Positions 8,501-18,168 of a stretch of DNA of 64,000 nt are shown here, one piece after another. Below the pieces are notes generated by a model. The model saw only the letters and a list, made by a program, of their open reading frames with translations, made no database searches and was not told where the DNA came from. Location: assembly GCA_001725255.1 (NCBI GenBank), contig MEFV01000002.1, positions 62,001-126,000 of the forward strand, in the 5' to 3' direction. Each line of letters opens with the position of its first letter. Within the stretch, counting starts at the first letter, position 1. The translations under genes and the position numbers were made by a program. Source of the DNA: Comamonas sp. SCN 67-35. Lineage in GTDB: Bacteria; Pseudomonadota; Gammaproteobacteria; Burkholderiales; Burkholderiaceae_C.

Positions 8501-9190
8501 GTGGCAGCTGGGCGATGGTTGATGCTGGGAATCGGCGCGCTGGCGGCGTGCGTCAGTGCGGCGGCACTGGCCCAGGCGACGGGCCAGGCATCAGGTTCGG
8601 AAGTCTACACCTGCATCGACAGGAATGGCCGCCGGATCACCTCCGATCGTTTCATCCCCGAGTGCGGCGACCGCGAGCAGCGCGTGCTCGACGCTTCGGG
8701 CGCGGAGCGCCGGCGCATCGGCCCGGCGCTGAGCGAGCACGAACGCAGTGCCCAGGAGGCCGAGCGGCGCAAGCGTGCCCAGGTGAAGGCACAGGAGCTG
8801 GCGGATCGGCGCGCCGAGCGTGTGCTGATCACGCGCTATCCGGATGAGGCGGCGCACCGGGCCGAGCGCCAGAGCGCGCTCAGCCAGGTCGATGACGCGA
8901 TCGCCATGGCCAGGGGACGCATCTCGCAGTTGCAGGCCGACCGCAAAAAACTCGATCAGGAGCTGGAGTTCTACAACGGTGCGCTCGCCAAGGCTCCCGT
9001 GCGACTGCAGCGCGCGTTTTCCGACAACGACCAGGCCGTGGAGGAGCAGGAGCGCTTCATCCTCGCCAGGCAGCAGGAGAAGAAACGCATCAACGAGCGC
9101 TTCGACGAGGAACTGGCCAAACTGCGTGTGCTCTGGGCGCAGCAGCAGGCGGCGCAGGAAGCCCTGTCACCCACGTCGGCAAAACCCTGA
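8501..9190 (+). CDS. Periplasmic DUF4124-type coiled-coil protein
   Basis: 229 aa, starting at GTG with a good ribosome site (gaggagc). It has a signal peptide (hydrophobic to about residue 25, ending ALAQA), then the DUF4124-like pattern VYTCIDRNGRRITSDRFIPEC with paired cysteines, then long charged helical segments (about 75-220) that predict coiled coil. Function is unknown. Being 15 bp from pyrE suggests co-transcription. Its stop is followed within 3 bp by a dispersed hairpin repeat. Confidence 0.75.
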   Translation: MAAGRWLMLGIGALAACVSAAALAQATGQASGSEVYTCIDRNGRRITSDRFIPECGDREQRVLDASGAERRRIGPALSEHERSAQEAERRKRAQVKAQELADRRAERVLITRYPDEAAHRAERQSALSQVDDAIAMARGRISQLQADRKKLDQELEFYNGALAKAPVRLQRAFSDNDQAVEEQERFILARQQEKKRINERFDEELAKLRVLWAQQQAAQEALSPTSAKP

Positions 9191-9193
9191 AAA

Positions 9194-9245
9194 GAGAGCT
9201 GGCAGCGCTTGTCTGGCAAGCGTTTCAGGCCAATTTGGCCTTCAA
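9194..9245 (+). repeat. Dispersed ~50-bp hairpin repeat, copy 1
   Basis: Core CGCTTG-TCTGG-CAAGCG is a perfect 6-bp stem, preceded by AGCT and followed by AGGCC-AATTT. It fills the gap between the DUF4124 gene and gatB, and supplies the last codons and the TGA stop of gatB (9225-9227). Aligns with copies at 27961, 38962, 41441 and 54451. Confidence 0.8.
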
Positions 9246-10676
9246 TAGTTCATTGACCTGTTGCGGATTGGCCTTGCCCTTGCTGGCCTTCATCACCTGG
9301 CCGACGAGGGCGTTGAAGGCCTTGTCCTTGCCCGCCCTGACCTGCGCCACGTTGTCGGGGTTGGCGGCGATCACCTCGGCGATGATCTTCTCCAGCGCGC
9401 CGGTGTCGTTCATCTGCTTGAGGCCCTTGGCAGCGATCAGCGCGTCCACGTCCGCGGTCGCGCCGTCCCCGTTCCACAGCGCCTCGAAGACCTGGCGGGC
9501 GGCGTTGTTGGAGATGGTGCCGTCGTGGATGCGCCCGATCAACTGCGCGAGCTGGCGGCTCGTGACCTTGACGGCCTCCATGCCGATCTCTTCCTGGTTC
9601 AGGCGCCGTGAAATCTCGCCCATCACCCAGTTGCTCGCCAGCTTGGGCTGGCCGCAGGCTTGCGCCGCGTCCTCGAAGTAGGCGGCCATCGCGCGGCTTT
9701 GCGTGAGCGTGGTGGCGTCGTACTCGGGCAGGCCGTACTGCGAGACGAAACGCGCGGCCATGTGCTGCGGCAGCTCCGGCATCTGCGCCTTGACCTGCGC
9801 CACCCATGCGTCGGCGATGACGAGCGGCGGCAGGTCCGGATCGGGGAAGTAGCGATAGTCGGCCGCGTCTTCCTTGCTGCGCATGGCGCGCGTCTCGCCC
9901 GTGTCGGGGTTGAACAGCACCGTGGCCTGGCGGATCGCGTGGCCGTCCTCGAGCTGCTCGATCTGCCAGCGGATCTCGTAGTCGATCGCCAGCTGCATGT
10001 TCTTGAAGCTGTTGAGGTTCTTGATCTCGCGGCGTGTGCCCAGCGGTGCGCCGGGCTTCCTCACCGAGACGTTGGCGTCGCAGCGAAACGACCCTTCCTG
10101 CATGTTGCCGTCGCAGATGCCGATCCAGGTGACGATCTGGTGCAGCGTCTTGGCGTAGGCCACGGCCTGCGCCGACGAGCGCATGTCCGGCTCGGTCACG
10201 ATCTCCAGCAGCGGCGTGCCGGCGCGGTTCAGGTCGATGCCCGACTGGCCGATGAAATCCTCGTGCAGGCTCTTGCCCGCGTCTTCCTCCAGGTGCGCGC
10301 GCACCAGGCGCACCGTCTGCTTTTCCTCGCCGAGGTAGAACGAGACGCTGCCGCCCTGCACCACGGGAATCTCGAACTGGCTGATCTGGTAGCCCTTGGG
10401 CAGGTCGGGGTAGAAATAATTCTTGCGCGCAAAAATGCTCTCTGGCGCAATGTGGGAGCCGAGTGCCAGGCCTAATTTGATAGCGCACTCGACGGCCTTG
10501 CGGTTCATCACCGGCAGCGCGCCGGGCAGTGCCAGGTCCACCGGGCTGGTGTGCGTGTTGGGTTCGGCGCCAAACGCCGTGCTGGCGCGGCTGAAGATCT
10601 TCGATTGCGTGGCAAGCTGGGCGTGCGTCTCGAAGCCGATCACGACTTCATAGCCCTCGATCAATGGTGCGTTCAT
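9225..10676 (-). CDS. gatB: Asp-tRNA(Asn)/Glu-tRNA(Gln) amidotransferase subunit B
   Basis: 483 aa, the normal length. It begins [20 protein letters not shown] and contains the conserved [10 protein letters not shown] and [15 protein letters not shown] segments. The GatCAB complex converts mischarged Glu-tRNA(Gln) and/or Asp-tRNA(Asn) to the correct aminoacyl-tRNA; GatB binds the tRNA and activates the acyl group. It is third in the gatC-gatA-gatB operon, starting 1 bp after the gatA stop. The final codons and stop lie inside a dispersed repeat. Confidence 0.97.
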   Translation of the reverse strand: MNAPLIEGYEVVIGFETHAQLATQSKIFSRASTAFGAEPNTHTSPVDLALPGALPVMNRKAVECAIKLGLALGSHIAPESIFARKNYFYPDLPKGYQISQFEIPVVQGGSVSFYLGEEKQTVRLVRAHLEEDAGKSLHEDFIGQSGIDLNRAGTPLLEIVTEPDMRSSAQAVAYAKTLHQIVTWIGICDGNMQEGSFRCDANVSVRKPGAPLGTRREIKNLNSFKNMQLAIDYEIRWQIEQLEDGHAIRQATVLFNPDTGETRAMRSKEDAADYRYFPDPDLPPLVIADAWVAQVKAQMPELPQHMAARFVSQYGLPEYDATTLTQSRAMAAYFEDAAQACGQPKLASNWVMGEISRRLNQEEIGMEAVKVTSRQLAQLIGRIHDGTISNNAARQVFEALWNGDGATADVDALIAAKGLKQMNDTGALEKIIAEVIAANPDNVAQVRAGKDKAFNALVGQVMKASKGKANPQQVNELLKAKLA

Positions 10677-10677
10677 T

Positions 10678-12165
10678 TCAGTATCCGTCGGGCGTGCGCA
10701 GGTGAAAGTCCGTCGCCTGCTGGAAGGCGTGCGCGGCGTTCAGCAGCCGCCCCTCCTGGAAGTGGTTGGCGATGAGCTGCAGCCCCACCGGCATGCCGTG
10801 CGCGCCGCTGCCCACGGGGTGCGACAGTCCCGGCAGGCCGGCGAGCGAGGCCGGCAGCGTGTAGACATCGGCCAGGTAGTTGGTCACGGGGTCGGTCTGC
10901 GCGCCGATGGCGGGCGCGACCGTCGGCGCCACCGGGCCGGCGATCACGTCGCACTGCGTAAAAGCCTGCTGGAAGTCGTCGGCGATCAGGCGGCGGATCT
11001 TCTGTGCCTGCAGGTAGTAGGCGTCGTAATAGCCCTCGGAGAGCACGTAGGTGCCGATCATGATGCGGCGCTTGACCTCTTCGCCGAAACCCTCGGCGCG
11101 GCTCTTCTGGTACATGTCCAGCAGATCGGTGTATTTCGCGGCGCGGTGGCCGTAGCGCACGCCGTCGAAACGCGAGAGGTTGGAGCTCGCCTCGGCCGGG
11201 CTCAGGATGTAGTAGACCGGCACCGACAGGCGCGTGCGCGGCAGCGAGATTTTTACGCGGCGCGCGCCGAGTTTTTCATATTCGGCGAGCGCGGCGTCGA
11301 TCGCTGCGCGCACATCGCTTGCCAGGCCGTCGCCGAAGAATTCCTCGGGGATGCCGATCCTCAGGCCCCCAAGCGGTGCGCCCAGCGCCTGCGTGTAGTC
11401 CTCGGCCGGGCGGTCGACGCTGGTGGCGTCGTGCATCACGTCCGGCCCGCACAGGGCCGAGAGGATGAGCGCGCAGTCCTCGGCCGAGCGGCCGAGCGCC
11501 CCCGCCTGGTCGAGGCTGGAGGCGTAGGCGATCATGCCGTAGCGGCTGGCGCGCCCGTAGGTGGGCTTGATGCCGGTCACGCCGCAAAAGCCCGCGGGCT
11601 GGCGGATCGAGCCGCCGGTGTCGCTGCCCGTGGCCGCGGGCGCCAGGCGCGCGGCCACCGCGCTCGATGAACCGCCCGAGGAGCCCCCCGGCACGCGCGC
11701 GCTGTTCCAGGGGTTGCGCACGGGCTGCGGGGCGTCGAACCCCACGGGCGCCACGCCCGAGTTTTCGCTCGCGCCGCCCATGGCGAATTCGTCGCAGTTG
11801 AGCTTGCCCAGCGTCACGCAGCCCGCATCGGCGAGCTGGCGCACGATGGTCGCGTCGAACGGCGAGCGGTAGCCCGCGAGCATCCTGCTCGCGGCCGTGG
11901 TGGTGAAGTCGCGCGTGACGAAGACGTCCTTGTGCGCGATGGGCACGCCGGCGAGCCGACCGCCTGCGCCTTTCGCGATCAGCGCGTCCTGCGCGCGCGC
12001 CTGGGCGAGCGTCGCCTCTTCGTCGACCGCGAGAAAGGCGCCCAGGTTCTGGTGCGTGCGAGCGCGTGCCAGAAAGTGCTGTGCCGCCTCCACGCTGCTG
12101 ACGTGCTTGCCTTGCAGTTGCGCAGCCAGCTCGGCCACGCCCAGTTGATGCAGTTCGGTGCTCAT
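10678..12165 (-). CDS. gatA: Asp-tRNA(Asn)/Glu-tRNA(Gln) amidotransferase subunit A
   Basis: 495-aa amidase-signature enzyme that releases ammonia from glutamine for the GatCAB reaction. The Ser-cisSer-Lys triad is visible as K79 (IAHKDVF), S162 (in [10 protein letters not shown]) and S186 (in [11 protein letters not shown]). It starts 4 bp after the gatC stop and is followed 1 bp later by gatB. No irregularity seen. Confidence 0.97.
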   Translation of the reverse strand: MSTELHQLGVAELAAQLQGKHVSSVEAAQHFLARARTHQNLGAFLAVDEEATLAQARAQDALIAKGAGGRLAGVPIAHKDVFVTRDFTTTAASRMLAGYRSPFDATIVRQLADAGCVTLGKLNCDEFAMGGASENSGVAPVGFDAPQPVRNPWNSARVPGGSSGGSSSAVAARLAPAATGSDTGGSIRQPAGFCGVTGIKPTYGRASRYGMIAYASSLDQAGALGRSAEDCALILSALCGPDVMHDATSVDRPAEDYTQALGAPLGGLRIGIPEEFFGDGLASDVRAAIDAALAEYEKLGARRVKISLPRTRLSVPVYYILSPAEASSNLSRFDGVRYGHRAAKYTDLLDMYQKSRAEGFGEEVKRRIMIGTYVLSEGYYDAYYLQAQKIRRLIADDFQQAFTQCDVIAGPVAPTVAPAIGAQTDPVTNYLADVYTLPASLAGLPGLSHPVGSGAHGMPVGLQLIANHFQEGRLLNAAHAFQQATDFHLRTPDGY

Positions 12166-12169
12166 GGGT

Positions 12170-12469
12170 TTACTCGATCACGCGCGGCACGAGGAACAGG
12201 CCGCGTTCGGCGGCCGGGGCATTGACCAGGTAGGCCTCGCGCTCGTTGGGCTCGCTCACCGCGTCATCCATCAGGCGCAGCGCCACGGGCTCGACGGCCG
12301 ACAGTGGGTGCGCCAGCGGCTTGATGCCGCTCGTGTCCACCGCCTGCATCTGTTCGACGACGGTGAAGAAATCATTGATCGTGGCGCGCATGCGTTCGGC
12401 TTCGTCGACGCTCAGTTCGAGCCGCGCCAGACGCGCGATGCGCGTGATGTCTTCGGGAGTCAGTGCCAT
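12170..12469 (-). CDS. gatC: Asp-tRNA(Asn)/Glu-tRNA(Gln) amidotransferase subunit C
   Basis: 99-aa small stabilising subunit of GatCAB, starting [20 protein letters not shown]. The start at 12469 was chosen over an upstream ATG at 12538 because it gives the standard GatC N-terminus and length. First gene of the operon; it is divergent from mreB across a 206-bp shared upstream region. Confidence 0.93.
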   Translation of the reverse strand: MALTPEDITRIARLARLELSVDEAERMRATINDFFTVVEQMQAVDTSGIKPLAHPLSAVEPVALRLMDDAVSEPNEREAYLVNAPAAERGLFLVPRVIE

Positions 12470-13719
<1,250 letters not shown>

Positions 13720-13734
13720 CCCCGGGCGACGCGC

Positions 13735-14691
13735 ATGCCTCTGGGCACCCTGGAGCGCAAGGTACCCTCCTTCAGGCAGGGGCCTTCCGCCCTGTCTCGC
13801 GTCGTCCTGTACAGCGCCATGGCGCTGTTTTTCATGGTGGCGGACGCGCGCTTTCACGTGACGGAGCCGATGCGCCAGGTGGTGGCCGTGGTGCTCTATC
13901 CGCTGCAATGGCTGATGCTGCAGCCGGTGGAGTTCGTGGGTCGCGGCGCGGGGTATTTCCAGTCGCTTGACGAGGCCCATGAGAGGCTGGAGGAGACACG
14001 CCGGCAGATGGCGCAGATGGCGGTGCGCGCGGGCGCGACCGAACTGCTGCAGCACGAGAACGCGCAGCTGCGCGAGCTGCTGGCCCTGAGGCAGCGCATC
14101 GATACGCCCTCCATCGCCGCCGAGGTGCTCTACGACACGGCCGATCCGTATTCACGCAAGGTTACGATCGACAAGGGGCAGCTGGCCGGCGTTCAGCCCG
14201 GCTCGCCGGTGGTGGGCGCGCACGGCGTGCTGGGCCAGGTGACGCGGGTATTCGCCGCGCTCAGCGAAGTGACGCTGCTCATCGATCGCGACCAGGCCAT
14301 TCCCGTGCTCAATGCCCGCACTGGCGCGCGCAGCATTGCCTATGGCGATCCGCTGGCGAGCCACGACGGCGGAATGGAGCTGCGCTTCATGCCGGGCAAC
14401 GCCGACGTGCAGGAGGGCGACCTGCTGACCACGAGCGGCGTCGATGGCGTCTATCCGGCCGGCCTGCAGGTGGCGCGCGTGATGCACATCGAGCGGCGCG
14501 CGGATTCCACGTTCGCCCGCATCTATTGCGCGCCGCTGGCGCAGATGGATGGGGCACGGCAGGTCATGGTGCTGCAACCCGTGGGCCGCGGGGAGCTCGA
14601 TGCGCAGGCGCAGCCCGCGGCACCGGTCAAGCCGGCCGCCAAGGCAGCCGCCAGGCCGGCCGCGCCGCGCGAGCGGGGGACAAGGCGATGA
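13735..14691 (+). CDS. mreC: Rod shape-determining protein MreC
   Basis: 318 aa with a short cytoplasmic N-terminus, one membrane helix (about 18-45), a coiled coil (about 85-125) and the beta-rich periplasmic MreC core, followed by a low-complexity Ala/Pro/Lys tail. It links MreB filaments to the periplasmic wall synthases such as PBP2. Its stop overlaps the mreD start (ATGA, 14688-14691). Confidence 0.95.
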   Translation: MPLGTLERKVPSFRQGPSALSRVVLYSAMALFFMVADARFHVTEPMRQVVAVVLYPLQWLMLQPVEFVGRGAGYFQSLDEAHERLEETRRQMAQMAVRAGATELLQHENAQLRELLALRQRIDTPSIAAEVLYDTADPYSRKVTIDKGQLAGVQPGSPVVGAHGVLGQVTRVFAALSEVTLLIDRDQAIPVLNARTGARSIAYGDPLASHDGGMELRFMPGNADVQEGDLLTTSGVDGVYPAGLQVARVMHIERRADSTFARIYCAPLAQMDGARQVMVLQPVGRGELDAQAQPAAPVKPAAKAAARPAAPRERGTRR

Positions 14692-15206
14692 TTCTGCCCA
14701 AGGCCCAGCAGCTGCTGCTGCCCGTGAGCCGCCCCTTCATGGTGGCGAGCATCGCCGTGGCGCTGGCGCTCGATCTTCTGCCGCTGGGGCGCATCACCTG
14801 GACGCCCGACTGGCTGATGGTGCTGCTCGCGTTCTGGGGGCTGCATCAACCGCGCTACGTCGGCATGGGGGCGGCCTTCGTGCTGGGGCTGGCGATCGAT
14901 GTCGATCATTCCACCTTGCTGGGCGAACACGCGCTGGTGTACTGCCTGCTCGTGTTCGGCGTGCAGGCCCTGCAGCGGCGCCTGCTCTGGTTCGGGCCCC
15001 TGTGGCAGGCCTTGCAGCTGCTGCCGCTCTTTGCGGGCGCGCACCTGCTGGAGCTGCTGCTGCGCCTGCTCGGCTCGGGCGTGGCGCCGGGCTGGGAGGC
15101 GGCGTTGGCGCCGCTGCTGGAGACGCTGATCTGGCCCCTGGCCAGCGGCCTGCTGCTCGCGCCGCAGCGCCGCCCGCCCGACCAGGACGAGAATCGGCCG
15201 CTGTGA
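14688..15206 (+). CDS. mreD: Rod shape-determining protein MreD
   Basis: 172-aa inner-membrane protein with about five hydrophobic segments, beginning MILPKAQQLLLPVSRPFMVA. The start at 14688 is set by the overlap with the mreC stop and by normal MreD length. Its stop overlaps the GTG start of mrdA (GTGA, 15203-15206). Confidence 0.93.
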   Translation: MILPKAQQLLLPVSRPFMVASIAVALALDLLPLGRITWTPDWLMVLLAFWGLHQPRYVGMGAAFVLGLAIDVDHSTLLGEHALVYCLLVFGVQALQRRLLWFGPLWQALQLLPLFAGAHLLELLLRLLGSGVAPGWEAALAPLLETLIWPLASGLLLAPQRRPPDQDENRPL

Positions 15207-17167
15207 ACACCGAACTGCGCAACGCGGAGCGCGATGCGGCGCGCTTTCGACTGCGGATCTGGGCCGTCGGGGCGCTGGTGCTGCTGGCGTTCGCGCTCAT
15301 CGTCTGGCGCCTCACGGTGCTGCAGGTGCAGCGCTACGAGGATCTGGCCGAGCAGGCCGAGAGCAACCGCACGGCGGTCGTGCCCATCGTGCCCATGCGC
15401 GGGCAGATCCTGGATCGCAATGGCGTGGTGCTGGCCACCAATTACTCGGCCTACACGCTGGAGATCACGCCCTCGCGCACGCTCGATCTGGAGGCGACGA
15501 TAGACGCGCTCTCCAAGGTCGTGGACATCCAGCCGCGCGACCGGCGCCGCTTCAAGCGCCTGGCGGACGAATCGCGGCGCTTCGATTCGCTGCCCATCCG
15601 CACGCGCCTGACCGACGAGGAAGTGGCGCGCTTCACCGCGCAGCGCTGGCGCTTTCCGGGCGTCGAGGTGAAGGCGCGGCTGTTCCGCTCCTATCCCCTG
15701 GGCGAGGTGGGCAGCCACGCCATCGGCTACATCGGGCGCATCAACCAGAAGGAGAAGGAGCGCATCGAGGACTCGGACGACGCGGCCAACTACCGCGGCA
15801 CCGACTACATCGGCAAGCTCGGCATCGAGCAGAGCTACGAAGAGCAGCTGCACGGGCAGACCGGTTTCGAGCTGCTGGAAACTTCTGCCGGCGGCTACGC
15901 CGTGCGGCGCCTGGAAACGCATCCGGCGACGCCCGGCAGCACGCTCATTCTCTCGCTCGACATCAGGCTGCAAAAGCTCGTGGAAGACCTCTATGGCGAG
16001 CGGCGCGGCGCGCTGGTGGCGATCGATCCGCGCAACGGCGAGGTGCTCGCGCTGGTCTCCAAGCCCACGTTCGACCCCAACCTGTTCGTGGAAGGCATCG
16101 ACCAGGAAAACTGGCAGGCGCTGAACGAATCGATCAACAAGCCGCTGCTCAACCGCGCGCTGCGCGGCACCTACCCGCCGGGCTCGACCTACAAGCCCTT
16201 CATGGCGCTGGGCGCGCTGCAGCTGGGCAAGCGCGATCCGAAACTGGTAATCAACGACCCGGGGTTTTACGTCTTCGGCGGGCACACCTTCCGCAGCCAC
16301 GAGGGGGGGCTGGGCGGCGTGGACATGACGCGCGCCATCCAGTTTTCGAGCAATACCTACTTCTATTCGCTGGCGGTGGACATGGGTGTGAACGCCATCC
16401 ACGACTTCATGGCGCCGCTTGGTTTCGGCCAGCTCACGGGCATCGACCTCGGGGGCGAGGTGCGCGGCCTGCTGCCCAGCACCGAATGGAAGAAGCACGC
16501 CTACAAACGCGCCGACATGAAGAAGTGGTTTCCGGGCGAGACGGTGTCGCTGGGCATCGGGCAGGGCTACAACAGCTTCACCATGCTGCAGCTGGCGGTG
16601 GCCGAGAGCATTCTGGCCAATGGCGGAACGCGCTACCGCCCGCATGTGGCGCGTGCCGTCAAGGACCAGGTGACGGGGCAGGTCTCGCTGGTGTCCGAGC
16701 CTGCGGGCGTGACGCTGGGCTTCAAGGAGAAGAACCTGGCGATCGTGCGCAATGCGCTCGCGGCCGTGAACGAGGCGGGCACGGGCAAGCGCGTGTTCGC
16801 CGGCGCGCCCTACACGTCGGCCGGCAAGACCGGGACCGCGCAGGCCGTGAGTCTGGGGCAGAACGTGAAATACAACGCCAGGCTGATGGAAGAGCACCAG
16901 CGCGACCATTCGCTGTTTGCGGCGTTCGCGCCGCTGGAGAGTCCGCGCATCGTGGTGGCCGCGATCGTCGAGAACGCGGGTTTTGGCGCCGCGGCCGCCG
17001 GCCCCATCGTGCGCCGGGTATTCGATTACTGGCTGCTGGGCCAGTACCCGAGCGAGGAAGACGTGGCCGCCGTCGCGCGCGGACAGGCCTCGGCGCCGAT
17101 CGGCACGCCCAGGCGCGCCGAAGACGTTCCTCTGGCCGGCGGCGCGCAGCAGAGCGCGCCGCAATAA
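15203..17167 (+). CDS. mrdA: Penicillin-binding protein 2 (elongasome transpeptidase)
   Basis: 654 aa starting at GTG. One N-terminal membrane helix (about 19-40), a PBP dimerisation domain, then the transpeptidase: active-site S328 in PGSTYK, SSN in IQFSSNTYFY, and KTG in SAGKTGTAQ. It crosslinks peptidoglycan during cell elongation with MreBCD and RodA. The usual partner gene rodA does not follow; the next gene is convergent after only 9 bp, so rodA must lie elsewhere. Confidence 0.96.
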   Translation: MNTELRNAERDAARFRLRIWAVGALVLLAFALIVWRLTVLQVQRYEDLAEQAESNRTAVVPIVPMRGQILDRNGVVLATNYSAYTLEITPSRTLDLEATIDALSKVVDIQPRDRRRFKRLADESRRFDSLPIRTRLTDEEVARFTAQRWRFPGVEVKARLFRSYPLGEVGSHAIGYIGRINQKEKERIEDSDDAANYRGTDYIGKLGIEQSYEEQLHGQTGFELLETSAGGYAVRRLETHPATPGSTLILSLDIRLQKLVEDLYGERRGALVAIDPRNGEVLALVSKPTFDPNLFVEGIDQENWQALNESINKPLLNRALRGTYPPGSTYKPFMALGALQLGKRDPKLVINDPGFYVFGGHTFRSHEGGLGGVDMTRAIQFSSNTYFYSLAVDMGVNAIHDFMAPLGFGQLTGIDLGGEVRGLLPSTEWKKHAYKRADMKKWFPGETVSLGIGQGYNSFTMLQLAVAESILANGGTRYRPHVARAVKDQVTGQVSLVSEPAGVTLGFKEKNLAIVRNALAAVNEAGTGKRVFAGAPYTSAGKTGTAQAVSLGQNVKYNARLMEEHQRDHSLFAAFAPLESPRIVVAAIVENAGFGAAAAGPIVRRVFDYWLLGQYPSEEDVAAVARGQASAPIGTPRRAEDVPLAGGAQQSAPQ

Positions 17168-17176
17168 GCGCGCGGG

Positions 17177-17935
17177 TCAGCGCAGGAAGGCGTCGTAGCC
17201 GGTCTTGAGGATCAACGCGCCGACCACGATGATGAAGAGCATGCGCACGAACCCCGCGCCATGCCTGAGCGCCAGGCGCGCGCCGAGCAGGCTGCCGATC
17301 ACGTTGGCCGCCGCCAGCCACAGCGTGAGATGCCACCAGACGTGGCCCATGCTCGCGAACAGGATGAGCGAGGAGGCGTTGGTCGAGAGGTTGAGCAGCT
17401 TGGCCGAGACCGAGGCGTTGAGAAAGTCATAGCCCAGGAAGCGCACGAAGAGAAAGATGAAGAAGCTGCCGGTGCCCGGGCCGAAGAAGCCGTCGTAAAA
17501 GCCGATGACCGCGGCAATCGCGCAGGCCACGAGGCGCTCGCTGGCGAGACCCAGCAAGGGCGCGTGCACGCGCCCGAGCTCCTTGCGCGCCAGCGTGTAG
17601 ATGAGCAGCGCCACGAGCACGGCGGGCAGGAGCTTGCGCAGCGCGTCGGCCGAGACCAGCGTGACCACCCAGGCACCCGCGAAGGCGGCGACGAAGCTCG
17701 TGACGGCGGCGGGCAGCATGGCCTGCCAGCGGATCTGCACGCGCCGCGCGTATTGCGCCGTGGCCACCCCCGTGCCCCAGATGGAGGCGCTCTTGTTCGT
17801 GCCCAGCAGATCGCCCGGGATGGCGGTGGGGAAGGTGGCGAACAGCGCCGGCACGAGAATGAGTCCTCCGCCACCGACGATCGAATCGACAAAACCGGCC
17901 AGCAGAGAGGCCAGCGCAACGATGACGGAATCCAT
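17177..17935 (-). CDS. TauE/SafE-family membrane permease
   Basis: 252 aa with about seven or eight membrane helices and the repeat-type signature FVDSIVGGGGLILVPAL near the N-terminus and GFYDGFFGPGTGSF in the second half. The family exports or imports small anionic sulfur or organic compounds; the substrate is unknown. Start at 17935 (MDSVIVAL) is preferred to a farther upstream ATG at 17998, which would place the start inside a terminator hairpin. Confidence 0.88.
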   Translation of the reverse strand: MDSVIVALASLLAGFVDSIVGGGGLILVPALFATFPTAIPGDLLGTNKSASIWGTGVATAQYARRVQIRWQAMLPAAVTSFVAAFAGAWVVTLVSADALRKLLPAVLVALLIYTLARKELGRVHAPLLGLASERLVACAIAAVIGFYDGFFGPGTGSFFIFLFVRFLGYDFLNASVSAKLLNLSTNASSLILFASMGHVWWHLTLWLAAANVIGSLLGARLALRHGAGFVRMLFIIVVGALILKTGYDAFLR

Positions 17936-17967
17936 CGCGCGGATTTTCGCACCGGTCGGACGAAAAA

Positions 17968-17992
17968 AAAGCACCCGCCAGGCGGGTGCTTG
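17968..17992 (-). terminator. Rho-independent terminator, minus strand
   Basis: AGCACCCGCC and GGCGGGTGCT form a near-perfect GC-rich stem at 17970-17990, with eight A residues on the left, which read as a U8 tail on the minus strand. It would end transcripts coming from the GMC oxidoreductase gene, or from a short transcript in the 18.0-18.1 kb gap, before the TauE gene. Confidence 0.85.
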
Positions 17993-18013
17993 TGTCAAAA
18001 ATACGGCGCCTCT

Positions 18014-18115
18014 TCATGGGCGCCTCATCATTTGGTGTTGTTTTTGTAGGCGGTGTCTCCCCGGCCCCTCGCTGGACGCGCGGTGGCGTGCCTTGAGTGA
18101 TGGAACTTTAATCAT
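18014..18115 (-). CDS. Possible small basic peptide or small RNA region (uncertain)
   Basis: Between the GMC oxidoreductase gene and the terminator at 17968-17992 there is a 33-codon frame (MIKVPSLKARHRASSEGPGR then a further basic segment ending MMRRP) rich in Lys, Arg and His. No strong ribosome site is seen. A second stem (GGCGCC ... GGCGCC, about 18006-18027) lies just before the terminator, so the region could equally be an untranslated small RNA or simply the 3' UTR of the oxidoreductase mRNA. Confidence 0.2.
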   Translation of the reverse strand: MIKVPSLKARHRASSEGPGRHRLQKQHQMMRRP

Positions 18116-18168
18116 TCGCCGGTATCCGTGCATCGGGATTTTCCCGGGGGTGACGTGCTGGTGCGCGG

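Noticed and set aside
10433..10490. Possible sixth copy of the ~50-bp repeat inside gatB
   Set aside because: It shares only TTTGATAGC; the surrounding sequence is normal conserved GatB coding sequence and lacks the CGCTT/AAGCG stem.
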